Below are positions 20,771 to 33,458 of a DNA stretch of 64,000 bases, piece after piece. The position numbers and the translations under genes were made by a program. The stretch's first letter is position 1. Each line of letters begins with the position of its first letter. Origin of the DNA: Omphiscola glabra (taxonomy: Eukaryota > Mollusca > Gastropoda > Lymnaeidae). Under the pieces are notes generated by a model. The model searched no databases, was not told the origin of the DNA, and saw nothing but the letters and a program-made list of their open reading frames with translations. The stretch is from contig OZ024801.1 in the NCBI GenBank assembly GCA_964017045.1, positions 30,724,049 to 30,788,048 of the forward strand. The letters run 5' to 3'.

Positions 20771-22854
20771 CACATGAATTCAAGGTACTCCTTGTATGAA
20801 ATACCCTTTACATTTATTGGAACTAGACTTTGGTTGTGAAGCTGAGGTAAGACATCTTTTAAAAAGTTTCAGAAAATTATCTGTATGACTCTTGGGATAT
20901 CTGTGTCTGTATAAATTGGGTAAAGTAAAGAGTTTTAAAGTTAAAGAGTAAAGGCTAAACTACACAAAAATATTAAAATAAAGTCAAAAGTGTCTAAAGT
21001 CAAGGGACATCATGGACAATCACCAGTGGCACTCAAATAATAATAATTAATTAAAGCATAAAAAGATGATTGTTTACATTATTAATCAGATTGTCTCGAG
21101 GGACCAGTCATGAGCTTCCAAAATGTTTGTATTTAGTTAAAATGGTAAATTGCAAATCACATTAGCAACTAGTTAAATATTAATCAACATAAGTTATGTC
21201 ATAACACAGAGTCAGAGTAGTAGTCTCAATCTCAGTAGTAAAATAATTTGTAGTAAAAAAAATTTAAGTGTCTTCCCCTGTGAAATTGAAATATAATAAA
21301 TTCGCATTTTTAATTAACATTTTACTAGTTACTAGTACTAATTGAATACACAGTAATTGCTTCACTAACGTCCCTAAAATAAGAGGCATCGATGCACAAT
21401 GAGCGAAAAAAGTCACAGGAGAAAAGTCACGGGAAAAAGTCAAAGTCACTCCAAAAATCATAATTTTTTCGTAACTTAATTTTGTTTTAAGACATAATGT
21501 TTCTCACGCCTCTAGGCTAGGAAACCTCGGGACTCTATTTCACTATTTCTAACTCCAGGCAACCGCACGCCTCAAGGGCTCAAGGCCAAGGGGACCTGAC
21601 GCTTCAAATGGCCATGTTGCTGCCGATATTATACCTGAATACTTGACATTTTCTTGTCAATTTATTTTCCTTTCAATTCAAAATGAAAGCGTGAAGACCG
21701 ATCTCCATTATTTTCGGGTTGGCGAACTTATTAAGCTATTTAACCCAAAATATATATGTTTACGCTGACGATTAGAAAGGGAGAAAATCATAAGACTATT
21801 TACATGCAAAATGGTTTATTGAATCTATTTTTACAGAGAAGACAATTGTAAATTTATAGGGTACAGCGCGGACTTGATAGATGACTGGCAGCGATGGGTG
21901 AGTCTGGAGGGAAGTTGGGGAATATTGAGGAATAAAACAATCGCTAAAAGCTAATTGTTTCGTATAAATCCGGATAAAAAATGTAGCAATCGGGCGATTT
22001 GGGGTGGGGGGTGAAAATTTGAAAAAAAACTCTTATAGGTACAAGTAGCGCACTTTATAAGAATGGCTATTAGTGCCCCCCCCCTTTCCCCCAAGCTCGC
22101 AACCGCACATTTGTTTCACGCCCTTTATTAACAATATTATTATTCTAATTACTCACCCGCTTTTACACCGCAGATTTATTTCACCAACTATTTCAGAAAA
22201 ACAAAAGAAAATATTACGCACCCAACGCACTTGCGATATTTTTAAAAGTAAAAGAATCTCATTTAGCGCAGTTGTCGAGCATTGTTTTTTGTGAAATCAG
22301 TGTCATCAGAATTACTTCATATCTTCCCATTGAAAAACAGGAAAGAACAACTGATTTTTGGGGTTGGTGTTGAAGATTTGAAAGATTGTGTTGTCATCGG
22401 CAACGTGTCTGTCTGTGTGCCAAGTTTCAGCTCGATAGCTTGACGGGAAGTGGGTCAATTAGCCGTCCGAAGATTTTGCAAGCCGCGAAAAGAAAAGCGA
22501 AGTAAATATGAAAGATTTTAATAAAAATGATTTTAATAATGGGTGCATGCACCAACAGGCACAACTGCTGGTTTTTTTTCGTACTTGATGTCAATTTGTG
22601 AGCTTGTTCACCTAAATATTAAAATAGAGTTCTTACCCTTACCTCAGCATTAAACGTCTCAGGAAAATATCCACATCTACATTTTCTGTTCAAGTGAGAA
22701 TCAAGTGTCTCTAGTCTTTCAGCAGGCTCCATAAATTTTGTAACGGGTGGCATATTTAAGATTACCAATGAGCAATAGGTACTTATATCAAATGCATAAT
22801 ATGTCAAACCACATACTTATATGTTGGGAGGGATGGATTTCCTATAGGGCCAAT
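20771..22854. other. No gene seen; dispersed-repeat-like patches
   Basis: Position 21505-21640 shares CTCACGCCTCTAGGCT and related words with 564-720. Position 22389-22490 (CGGCAACGTGTCTGTCTG to TTAGCCGTCCGAAGATTTTG) has the look of a dispersed repeat, but no second copy was found in the window. No gene recognised. Confidence 0.35.
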
Positions 22855-23748
22855 CTAGACCATGGGCACAGCAAACTGGCAGCGTATATGCATCTAGACC
22901 ATGGGCACAGCAAACTGGCAGCGTATATGCTTCTAGACCATGGGCACATCAAACTGGCAGCGAATGCTTTTAGACCATGGGCACAGAAAACTGGCAGCGT
23001 ATAAGCATCTAGACTATGGGCACAGCAAACTGGCAGCGTATATGCACCTAGACCATGGGCACAGCAAACTGGCAGCGTATATGCTTCTAGACCATGGGCA
23101 CAGCAAACTGGCAGCGTATATGCATCTAGACCATGGGCACAGCAAACTGGCAGCGTATATGCTTCTAGACCATGGGCACATCAAACTGGCAGCGTATATG
23201 CTTTTAGACCATGGGCACAGCAAACTGGCAGCGTATATGCATCTAGACCATGGGCACAGCAAACTGGCAGCGGATATGCATCTAGACCATGGGCACAGCA
23301 AACTGGTGGCGTATATGCATCTAGACCATGGGCACATCAAACTGGTGGCGTATATGCATCTAGACCATGGGCACAGCAAATTGGCAGCGTATATGCATCT
23401 AGACCATGGGCACAGCAAACTGGCAGCGTATATGCTTCTAGACCATGGGCACAGCAAACTGGTGGCGTATATGCATCTAGACCATGGGCACAGCAAACTG
23501 GTGGTGTATATGCATCTAGACCATGGGCACATCAAACTGGCAGCGTATATGCATCTAGACCATGGGCACATCAAACTGGCAGCGTATATGCATCTAGACC
23601 ATGGGCACAGCAAACTGGTGGTGTATATGCATCTAGACCATGGGCACATCAAACTGGCAGCGTATATGCATCTAGACCATGGGCACATCAAACTGGCAGC
23701 ATATATGCATCTAGACCATGGGCACAGCAAACTGGTGGCCTATATGCA
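22855..23748. repeat. 39-bp satellite, about 23 copies
   Basis: Units of CTAGACCATGGGCACAGCAA plus ACTGGCAGCGTATATGCAT. Variants (CAGC/CATC, GGCAGC/GGTGGC, GCAT/GCTT) are shuffled along the array, showing unit exchange. As 39 is a multiple of three, it stays open on both strands (278 codons plus, 238 minus). Neither frame resembles a protein outside the repeat. Confidence 0.97.
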
Positions 23749-26700
23749 GAATATACTAACGACACAATTTTTTTAAACAAAGTCTGTATTATTTTGAAAA
23801 AGGCCAGATAAATTGCTGTTGTGTAAATTTGAAAAAAAAAAAAAAAATATTGTGGCTCAAAGATTATAAAGTTTATATTACAATAAGTGATTATGTCTCA
23901 AAATTGAATATGAAATGAAATGGGGGTGGGGGCAGGTCTAGTGTCCAGAAACGAGTAAATCTGCCACAGTATGTTGGATTTTTTTCAAAATGAGTTTAAG
24001 TTTTTCTCTTTATGAGAATGTTTAGATTTGTTTGTCTAAGTATCAATGCCTTAAAATCAATATCTTAAATATCAATATCTTAAATATCAATAAAAAATAA
24101 GACTTTATGACAGGTGGGTTAAAAATGAGTTTTATTGGTCATGCAGAGATGTATATTGTTAACATGGCTATTCTCCATTTTAAAAAAAAAAGTAATTAAA
24201 TTTGACAATTTATTTTTGTCAAAGCATATTTCATTAATTAAATAAAAATATATTGATATATCTTGTTTAGTAAACATTGATATTTGAATACTTCCATATA
24301 GACACAAGGATACAAATTCAATACAGAAATAAAAGGGAAAATAGCTTGAGAAATATCAGAGTACACACAGTCCATTCATTAAGTATTTGGCAAGGCAGTC
24401 GTCTAAGATAATAAAAACAAAAGTCAAAACATCAAATAATGGCAAGAATTGATTCAATAATAAAATCGATTCTGTAATTAATCTAGTGTACAACAGTGTT
24501 TACAGAAAGTCAAACAAATAACTAATGAGGCAAAGATTGCAGGAACTATTATCCAGTGCTAAGACTAAGGTTACTTGTGTCTGTTTCTATGGTTATTTTT
24601 GCAGACCCTATATTCCTATTGTATTTGAAAAAAAAAAAAAAAGTAAAATGACGATGAAATAATCTCCCCTCAATTTGAACGCACACCCCCCCCCCCCCCA
24701 AACCAAAACCAATTTAAAATAAATAAATATATTAAAAAAATTTATTGACATTATTGTTCATAATTGGTGGATTATTAATATTAGACATCATCCTTTTAAA
24801 AACATTTGCTCTTTCCACAGTTCTGTCTGTTTGCATAAAAAAAATGTTTCTTGGGGGAGCGATTGACAATATATATGCTAAAAACAAAGTTAATTGAATA
24901 ATATAGAATTAAATAATGACTCATGCAGAAGCTGCACATAAGAGGGGCCATCATTGTGGAATAAACCAATGAATAACGTTTATTACAGAAAAATTTCATG
25001 TAAAATCTTTTTTTTTTGAAAAATTAAAAGATCATGATAGACACACACAGAAGAGAAACATGCTTAGTGATATAGTTGAGCAAGCTTTTGTTTACAAATT
25101 TTTCAGAGTAGAAGAAATCCAATAAATGATGACCTAATTTTTTTTAAAATAGATGTTCTTTTGTTAAATTGTACCGTTTCATTTAGTGTCCTTTAAGAAA
25201 ATGGGGCAAATTTTATATATATACATATATAAATGAAATGAGTTACATAATTCAAATTACTTTTATTCCGCTTAAGTTTTTGTTTTTTTTCTCTTGTTCA
25301 TTATACTTTCCTGTTCATTAAAATTAATTTTTTTTGTTTACATAATTAACACTTTTTCAAGAAATGGATACAATTACAAGAATTAGAATCTATAAATTCA
25401 TTAAAATTTCAAAACATTTTGTGACACATATTAATTGGACCCACAACAGTGTTGGATACTCAGTGAGCGAGAGTCAGTTCACTCACTGCATTCTACATCA
25501 TACACAAATCAATTAAATTTGTATACAACATTTTGAGATTTCAAATATTTGGAAATGTTATATAAAGGCACAGATAACTATAATTGTATTTAGGAAAAAA
25601 TAAACAACATTTGGACCCAGATGTTTCAACAAGAATTTGCAATCAACTATGTCTTAACAAAAGGCATAAAATGGTTGTACATTTTCAAACTTAAAATTTT
25701 TTTTAAAAGTATAAACCGGTAGTTCAATTTTTTAAAGGAATAATTGAATCAAAAAGATGTATGAAAATAAAATAGTTTTAGGGGGTTAAATTGTTGTTTA
25801 TTAGAATTCTAGCGAAGGTAGTGGAAAATAATCTTCAAGTTGATTTGAGAAAAGAAAAAAAAATCACATATATAAAGAAAATATTAAAGCCGTTAAGCAC
25901 ATAATCTCAGTTTCAATTTCATATGCATAATTTAAATGTGAATGATAAGTATATAATAACATTGTACAGAAAAAAATAATGAATCTTTAACTTTAAATTC
26001 ATGAACATTCTGATGAATGTTCATATAATGCTGATACATGTAGATTGATCCAAATATAATGGTAACACATATAAATAAATTACTTAATAATTGTAATTAT
26101 TTTATAAAAATTCTTTTAACTAATTTTCAACACCCCAGCTGTAGTCTATGTTTTATTTTTCAATCTTTACACATTTTTAAAATCTTTCCCCAAGTATAAT
26201 TCATAATAATTGAAGGACTGCATTCAAGTTGTGTAAATGAAATATATATTTGTTTCCAGAAACAAAAAGGAAATCTCTAAAGTTTTTTTTACTGTCATCT
26301 GATACTTGTTATACTTCTTTTTGTCTTATTTTCTGATGAAGGCTCTATGCCGAAACGTCAAAATCTTTTGTCCTGTCTATGAATTCAAGTTTAGTTCAAG
26401 AGTTTTCTTTCATGATTTCTACATCCAAGCAGTAAGTTGCAGACAAATAAAATCAACATCTATTATGTCTTGATGGCGCATTAGGGACCAGTAAACATTT
26501 TTCAACACCAGAGATTATCGACCATCCAATATTTATGACATGCGCAAATTATTTTTCATTGTAAGGGAACCTTTTTTAACTTTTAAGAAATCTGTTAACT
26601 TGGCAGTTATTAACAAATAGACAAAAAAAATAATCATGCAAATTAAAAAAAATTGTACAAATGAAGTGCAGAGCGCAAGAGTAAATAAAGTAAAAGCAGA

Positions 26701-27235
26701 AATTGTCTTTTAAAAAAATCTTGTTTTTATTCGGATTAATTTGAGTTCTTATTTAGAGTAATTTAAGACTAAGTTGCTCATGGCATTAAATAAACTTATT
26801 TCAGGGTGTCAGTGACTATTTACACAAAAGTATGGCATTTACTCATAAAAATGTGTGGCTAAAGTTTTACTGATGAATGTCGGATCCCACTTACACTTAC
26901 ATTTAAGTTTCATGTTTTTTTTTCTTTAAACATAAAAAAATAATAAATAAATAAATGTGGAAGTAAGAGGTTATAAAATCTGGCATTGCAAGGTTAATTA
27001 AAAAAAAAAAAAATTTTGCTCGGAAATTAATTTCCTTTTCCTCTTGCTGTAAGGGAGAAATATTAATATTAAAAAAAAAGTGAATCTTGTTTTTGATTAG
27101 GTCAGCAAGTATTTTCTTTTAATACATACTTGGACAAAATTTTTCTTCCCATGCAATCATTCTCACATTTAATTTTTTTTTAAGCTCACAATCTATTACA
27201 GCAGAATTTTCAACATTACTTTCATAAATCTAAGA
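23749..27235. other. AT-rich flank downstream of the myophilin-like gene
   Basis: No coding exon and no minisatellite seen in nearly 3.5 kb. It is 3' of the minus-strand gene and probably includes its 3' UTR, since several AATAAA motifs occur on the minus strand (TTTATT on plus, for example at about 24130). Includes a hammerhead-like motif at 26333-26377 and a run of about 13 C near 24688-24700. Confidence 0.4.
26333..26377 (+). ncRNA. Hammerhead-ribozyme-like core
   Basis: CTGATGA (26333-26339), then GGC/GCC stem II halves (26341-26343 and 26349-26351) with a five-base loop, then GAAA (26352-26355), then CGTC, and a further GTC at 26375-26377 that could be the cleavage triplet. CTGATGA...GAAACGTC is the conserved core of hammerhead ribozymes, and in animal genomes such strings often mark ends of Penelope-like retroelements. 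Stems I and III are not convincing here, so this is likely a decayed remnant. Confidence 0.35.
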
Positions 27236-29479
27236 CTATTCTGTTCCATTTGTGCCATGATCATTAATACTTCGAGATCTCCCAAAGCTCATTCCTGCCT
27301 GGTTGGCTCCTTTGTTGGATCCCATTTGGAGACCGATGACTGTTTGGCCAGCGTTTAGTGTTTCTGCATCAAAATTGCGTGGGTTATGGTCTGCTTCTTT
27401 AACTCCTAATGTAGGGCCTTGGTAGCCAACCTTGGGTGCCTTTGAAAACAATTTAAAAACTGAGTTACGCGAGTTATCAATGAAATAAAACAAAACTACT
27501 GATAAATTATTATAAAGGAAAATTTACATTTATTAATGAAACTTGTGCTTTTGGTAAGAAATTTTTATTGTCAGAATAAAATGCACAAATTCTCTAAGAC
27601 TATCCCTTATAGAACAAATTTAAAAGGAAATATCTAAAAATGCCAATTTCACTTCAAATTGGTACATTTTAAATATGCTTCAATTAATTCTCAAATTGTA
27701 CATTTGCATTGGGAGAAGGAGTCTATGACGTATGGTGTTCAGCAGAGTTAGGGAACTACAATTTTAGCACATATGGAAAGAAATTTACATAATGATGGAG
27801 CTTGATTCAAAAAAAAAAAAAAAATATTCATAAATATTACTTATATTAGAATTCAATCTTTTATTAGTTTTATAAATAAACCTATTCCACAAAATTCCCT
27901 TATAGTCATAATAAATTTTTTGTTTTAAAAGAAAGAAAGAAATTAGCGACAAAGACATGAAGGGCTTGTTACTGATAATTCTGACATTTTATTTTATGAT
28001 AAATTAAAGCCTAAGACAAATGCTGGACATGCAGAATAATGAGTGGATCTTGGAATAGAGTAAAACAGCACTGTACCTTTCTGCCAAGAGCGTAAATACA
28101 ATTGACCACTTGAACCATGTTGATTTTATCATACAGATCAACTGTTTGAAAGAGGTCAGTCTTAGAGATTCCTAATTTTTCACAGGCTTCCAAAAAATTG
28201 CTGGTATTCTCCATCTGAAGGAAAGGCATCTTGGAGTTGTTGATCTTTTTTGTGATTATTCCTGGTTTTATTTTGTTGATTAATCTGTGAATTAAAACAT
28301 TAAATCGGTTAACAGAAATATCCCAAAAGAGACAAATTTTAAATCACTATTAAGGTTCACCTGTGGATAAACTGTGACGTTTGAAAAATCTATGAATTTT
28401 TAACAGTTGAAATAAACATTTTAAAGTTCAATCTGCTATTAAGCTGTGGAATTTGCCAGTGACAAGATTCTTGCACCTAAATCTACTTATGTTCTTTATG
28501 TTAAAAGTCAACAAAATGTACGATTATATAAAAATAATTAATAGCTTATTGCATCAAGGCATCTTGAAAATTAAAATTAAGCTTGAGGTCATTTGGAAAT
28601 CTACAAACTTCACTCTAGAACTCTAGATAGATAATTATAAGAAATGCAATCCGTTTCTCTAAACATAATTTAACTGTTATACTCACGCGCATAAGATTTT
28701 TCCATCTTTCAAAACTGCCTGGAATTTGTCCATTCCTAATGGCACACTGCTGTCTTCATTCTGTGTAATGAATAAGAAATTGTAATTGTTTATGGTGACT
28801 ATTTTAAATTTGTTAACAAATAAAATGTATAAAATTATAACCATTTTTAATGTGCTCTAAAACTTTTTTCACTAGCTAAATTTTGGTTTAATTTTTTAAA
28901 TATTCAAAACTCTTTTTATAACCCCACTGAAAACAGTGCTGGCGAATTTCGGTGTGATTTGCAAAAACTGGCAAGCATACTTCAGAGTATAAGTATAAGC
29001 TATAGAATTTGGTGACAGAGTTATGAAATAGTGCACTTACTGAAATGGGTTCCCCTAGGACAGCTTCTATCCATAACCTGGCTTCTTGCTCCAACGCCAC
29101 ATCATATTTACTGGCTATCTGAAATCATGGCCAAAGTCATTCTAAAAAACCAGTATGTCATTTAAAATATTTTTTTAAAAAGTTTCCAGTGTCTGAATTT
29201 TGAATGTTAAGATGTAACAATATGCTTGATTTTTAATTGATAAAATTTAAAATAATAAAATAAAATTGAGTGCTTTTAAAACAAATAAATAAAAGCCATT
29301 TATGTTTTTATATATATAAAACCTAAAATAGGACTTGTACCAAGTAAGAATCAAAGACAGCAGTAAGCAATAAAATAAAAAAGGGGGGAGGGGGAGGTAA
29401 TTGGTTATTTCTCATTTATTGTACTTACTTTCCTGGTTATCTCTCCTGATAATCCGTAGCCCCGCGGCCTTGTTGCCAT
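27236..29479 (-). CDS. Myophilin/transgelin-type calponin-family protein, five coding exons
   Basis: Coding exons on the minus strand: 29429-29479, 29041-29118, 28687-28760, 28077-28284 and 27236-27439. All junctions have AG acceptors and GT donors, and the phases join without a break into 204 codons. The N-terminus reads MATRPRGYGLSGEITRK then IASKYDVALEQEARLWIEAV. A calponin-homology domain spans about residues 18-135 (LGMDKFQAVLKDGKILCA, then LINKIKPG, NNSKMPFLQMENTSNFL and DLFQTVDLYDKINMVQVVN). A single calponin-like repeat follows at about 173-190 (GLQMGSNKGANQAGMSFG). Length and layout match invertebrate myophilins and vertebrate transgelins, actin-binding proteins of muscle and cytoskeleton. 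A TTTCAG acceptor seven bases upstream of the ATG (exon edge 29486) implies a further non-coding 5' exon. No lesion seen. Confidence 0.93.
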
Positions 29480-29486
29480 GTCGTGA
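29480..29486 (-). other. 5'-UTR part of the first coding myophilin exon
   Basis: On the minus strand CTCGTCTTTCAG precedes seven bases and then the ATG. The pyrimidine-rich stretch and CAG look like a functional acceptor, so transcription probably begins in an upstream exon (higher plus coordinates) that I cannot locate. Confidence 0.5.
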
Positions 29487-29489
29487 CTG

Positions 29490-30813
29490 AAAGACGAGAT
29501 ACAATAAAATTATAAACGCATTTTGTCAATTAGAATAAATAGAATAATGATAAACTTTTTTTAAATAACCATTTTCAAATAAATTTTGTCCCTCGCTTTT
29601 CTTAAAGATAAATAAATAAATAACCCATGTTTTCAAATGTTCTTTACTCAAATGATCCTTTGTTAGCAATTAGTTTGCTCCCTGACATAAATATTTGTTT
29701 TTTTTATGTACGGTATTGAAAAAAAAATGTAATAAATCCTGTTCGCTATTTTTAAGACTTCAGTAAAACCAGTGAAGGCCAAAACACGATCCTTGTTTTC
29801 CTCTATACAAAATGCTATGTAAATGTAGTAATAACTATTAATAGTTTTTTTTGAATAATAGTTTTTACATAAGAATGTTTTTATTTGTAAACATACAACC
29901 CCCCCCCCCCCCCAAATCACAGCGCTGACGCAGAGTGATATACGTTTGGCAGTCAAAAAGCGGTTTGAACTAAAACTAACTCATTACATCTGGCTAATGT
30001 AGTTTAGTAGATGTCATGATGCCATATAATGTTATGCTTACCTCATCAATCAACAATTAAATACATACACACGATTTTAAGTTGTCAGGTTTTTAAATGT
30101 TACAAGTGCATATTTACCCAATGGCTTATTTAATTCTAAAAATAAAAATCACGTGACACTGTAGTTTGTTGTAAATTAATAGGTCTTAAAGGGGTCGTTT
30201 TTAAGTAACAATTTTTAAAAAAAAATGAATTTGGTGGGGTAGGAGTGCGGGGTGGTAGGAGTGCGGGGTGGTAGGAGTGCGGGGTGACCACAAGACGCAG
30301 AAAAGGGTTGGAGAAGAGGGTTGAGGATGTGACAGAAACACATGTTATTTTGAGAAGGATTGCGTCCCCTTCATAAATGATTATGTAAACTTTGTACGGT
30401 ACTGTAATTGTTAGGGCTAGGTTTTAAAAAAAATATATTTTTTTAATGCAAACTTTGTTTGTAAATGAATGTACCGACATATTTGGAAAGGAAAAAAAAG
30501 TCTACATGATAAATTTATTCCTTTAAACATTCCTAAAAAATAATAACCAAATAGCGGGTGTTGGTTAGGAGGTTAAATAGAGGTTAAAATTACATTCTGC
30601 AGCCCGTCAGTAATCACTGCTTTACGGGAGCGGTCCTCGACATTTTGGCGGGAACGGGCAACAGTGAATTGCCAAAGTTAACAGCGGGTGGAACTGTTGG
30701 CATGGAATCAATGTGGAATTTGAAAGTTGTCGTACAGTCATGGATTTGTTGGACATTTATTTTGATTTAAATCTCTTGGGAGTTGGGAGGCGTTCCTCAT
30801 TTAGTCATGGTCC
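29490..30813. other. Upstream region of the myophilin-like gene
   Basis: Presumably holds a non-coding first exon and promoter, not identified. Visible items are a poly-C run at about 29900-29914, three copies of GGTAGGAGTGCGGGGT at about 30233-30286, and a GC-richer patch at 30600-30700 (GGGAGCGGTCCTCGAC). No coding frame recognised. Confidence 0.35.
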
Positions 30814-30963
30814 TGTCAGACCGATGATTGTGGATCCCTGTCAGACCGATGATTGTGGATCCCTGTCAGACCGATGATTGTGGATCCCTGTCAGACCGAT
30901 GATTGTGGATCCCTGTCAGACCGATGATTGTGGATCCCTGTCAGACCGATGATTGTGGACCCC
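30814..30963. repeat. 25-bp minisatellite, six copies
   Basis: Six almost identical units of TGTCAGACCGATGATTGTGG plus ATCCC. This is the first of the dense array field that fills the rest of the window. Confidence 0.97.
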
Positions 30964-31075
30964 TGCACGAGGAAGTCTGACTGGCTGGATTATTTACGGC
31001 ATTCATTAAATCTGCGTCACCACACAGGACACGGGACACCAGTGTAAACTGTGTTTTATACATCTATAACTAGGC

Positions 31076-31632
31076 CAGTGGTTCTCAAAACTTCTGGAAT
31101 GATTTATATACGTTTCCTTTCTTTTTAAATCCTCAGTTCAATTCATTTACCACATTGTTTTTTTTTTGTTTTTTTGTTAGTTTTTTTAAAATAGGAATCC
31201 TGTCTGGATATCTCAATATGTGTTTGTTACAAAGCAGTGGAGTCTACGAAATGGAACGATGTAATGTGCCACAGGTGGTGCTTGTACAGCTGACCCCCCT
31301 CCCTCTTTTTTCAAAGAGGTGGCGAACCGATGGCACGCGTGCCGCATCAGGCACGTACAGCCCCCTCTGTCGACACGCGTGTATGAGATTTTGTGTGTGT
31401 GTGTGGCTTTATTTGAAACTAGTGATTCGGTGTTTAAGTTTAATTGCATACTGGGAACTGTGCGATGAATAAAAGCATTTTAGGTGGCAGTTTGGGCACT
31501 AGGTCTCTAAAAGGTTCGCCATCACTGCATTCACTTTAGGCCCAATGATAATTCTATCGGTATGGTATTCTGTAAGCCCACAAGTCATCATACATGTATC
31601 ATGAACCTAAAGTAGATTGAGAAACTCCACTG
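31076..31632. mobile_element. Possible hAT-like element containing a second one
   Basis: CAGTGGTTCTCAAAACTTC at the left and GATTGAGAAACTCCACTG at the right are imperfect inverted ends of the hAT type. No 8-base target duplication is visible (AACTAGGC versus CTTATAAT), so the pairing of these ends is uncertain. Confidence 0.35.
31314..31527. mobile_element. hAT-type non-autonomous element (GGTGGCGAACC ends)
   Basis: The left end GAGGTGGCGAACCGATGGCA and the right end GGTCTCTAAAAGGTTCGCCA then TCACTG form inverted ends (GGTGGCGAACC / GGTTCGCCATC). The ends and the TTTGGGCACT..GTCTCTAAAAGG word are very like a vertebrate hAT MITE that I recall. The left CAG is degraded and no clear target duplication remains. 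No transposase frame. Confidence 0.55.
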
Positions 31633-31678
31633 CTTATAATTAGTTGTGTATGAAATGGGGGAAATTAACAGCTCTTGG

Positions 31679-31878
31679 CAGGGGCGTGCCAAGGAAAATC
31701 TGTGTGCTACTGAAAAATATTGAGTTTGACACCCCCACCCCCTTCCTTCGAAAAATTGTATATTTATGTTTAAAAAATATTTTCCATGAAAAATTAATTT
31801 CTTGGGGGTCCCCATATAAGAAGATTAAGGCGTTCAGGATCTACGCCCCTTCCCCTCCCCCCATTTTGCATGCCCCTG
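31679..31878. mobile_element. hAT MITE with perfect 8-bp TSD
   Basis: The inverted ends CAGGGGCGTGCC and GGCATGCCCCTG-like (GCATGCCCCTG) enclose 200 bases. The target duplication GCTCTTGG stands on both sides (31671-31678 and 31879-31886). No coding frame. Confidence 0.85.
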
Positions 31879-31993
31879 GCTCTTGGGCTCTCATTGGAAC
31901 AAAGTTCAACACGACATCCAACAGTTCATCATGTTAAGTAGACGCAGGAAGACACTCAAAAACAATAAGGTCATTGAGCATTGCAAGGACATA

Positions 31994-32360
31994 GGGATGG
32001 GTTTGTGCAGTGGTGGGTTTGTGCAGTGATGGGTTTATGCAGTGATGGGTTTGTGCAGTGATGGGTTTATGCAGTGATGGGTTTATGCAGTGGTGGGTTT
32101 GTGCAGTGATGAGTTTATGCAGTGATGGGTTTATGCAGTGATGGGTTTATGCAGTGATGGGTTTGTGCAGTGATGAGTTTATGCAGTGATGGGTTTATGC
32201 AGTGGTGGGTTTGTGCAGTGATGAGTTTATGCAGTGATGGGTTTATGCAGTGATTGGTTTATGCAGTGATTGGTTCATGCAGTGGTGGGTTTATGCAGTG
32301 ATTGGTTTATGCAGTGATTGGTTTATGCAGTGATTGGTTTATGCAGTGGTGGGTTTATGC
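31994..32360. repeat. 16-bp minisatellite, about 23 copies
   Basis: Units of GCAGTGATGGGTTTAT with G/A and T/G variants (GGTGGGTTTGT, GATGAGTTTAT, GATTGGTTTAT) arranged in runs. Confidence 0.95.
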
Positions 32361-33198
32361 CATGATGTTCGGTTTACAATATATATTATATAGTGCCATG
32401 TTGCAAATTTGGGGGCTTCACTCACATCGAGATCTAGTTGTTACTTCTCTCTCTCTCTCTCTGTGTATATATATAATATATATAAACGACTGGATAAAGC
32501 TTGCTCCTGTCACCCTACCCCCCCCCCATCTCTCTCTGTATCCGTCGCTCCACCCCCGCCTCGCTCTCTCTCTCTATTCCCTCTGTAACTCCGTGTGTGT
32601 GTCTCTCATTGTCCCCCTTCTCTCTATCTATTATCCCTGTTAACTCTGTATGCGTCTCTCTTTGTCACCTCTCTCTCTTTCTCTCTCTCTCTATATATAT
32701 ATATTCTCTCTTTCTCTCACACACCAGCATAGATCTGACCACACACCAGCATAGGTCTGACCACACGCTGGCAGCACGTCCCCACTCCTCTTCTTATCTT
32801 TAAGAAATCGTCTGCTCCCCACTGGAACGGCGGGGGTACCTACTCCCCCATTGGAAGGGTGCGGGCCCCCCCCCTCCAAACACGGACCAGTACTGCGTGC
32901 AATTCAGAGTCTGCTGATAAACGCCTCGTGTTATCACGGTGGTGTAAATAAACTTGGGACCAGACGAGCTGTTTACTAACGGCCAAAAGACTTGTTGACC
33001 GACAGCCAAAATACTTGTTGACCGACAGCACTTTTTTGGTCATCCGTGTTAAACACAAGAGGCCAGGCTCGTTGCTCGACTTGCGGGTCAATATTTGACC
33101 ATTTTAATGAAATACGTGCGTGTTGGGCAATGTTATCTCAACGTCGCTGCGTTACCTTCAGTGAGAAGGCTTATCGCATGCCATTATTCTTGACACTG
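32361..33198. other. Low-complexity CT/TA-rich and unique sequence, no gene
   Basis: Position 32440-32720 is made of CT, TA and TCTCTG runs with two TCCGT..CTC duplications. Around 32722-32770 CACACACCAGCATAG.TCTGACCA is duplicated, and at 32975-33025 GACTTGTTGACCGACAGCCA-type words recur. No coding potential recognised. Confidence 0.5.
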
Positions 33199-33458
33199 TC
33201 TTACAGCTAGAGAGACACAGCTTAAAGATGTCTTACAGCTAGAGAGACACAGCTTATCTTACAGCTAGAGAGACACATCTTATCTTACAGCTAGAGAGAC
33301 ACAGCTTATCTTACAGCTAGAGAGACACAGCTTATCTTACAGCTAGAGAGACACAGCTTATCTTACAGCTAGAGAGACACAGCTTATCTTACAACTAGAG
33401 AGACACAGCTTAAAGATGTCTTACAGCTAGAGAGACACAGCTTAAAGATGTCTTACAG
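33199..33458. repeat. 26-bp minisatellite, about 10 copies
   Basis: Units of TCTTACAGCTAGAGAGACAC plus AGCTTA, some lengthened by AAGATG. The array's last TCTTACAG is also the left target duplication of the hAT element that follows. Confidence 0.95.
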
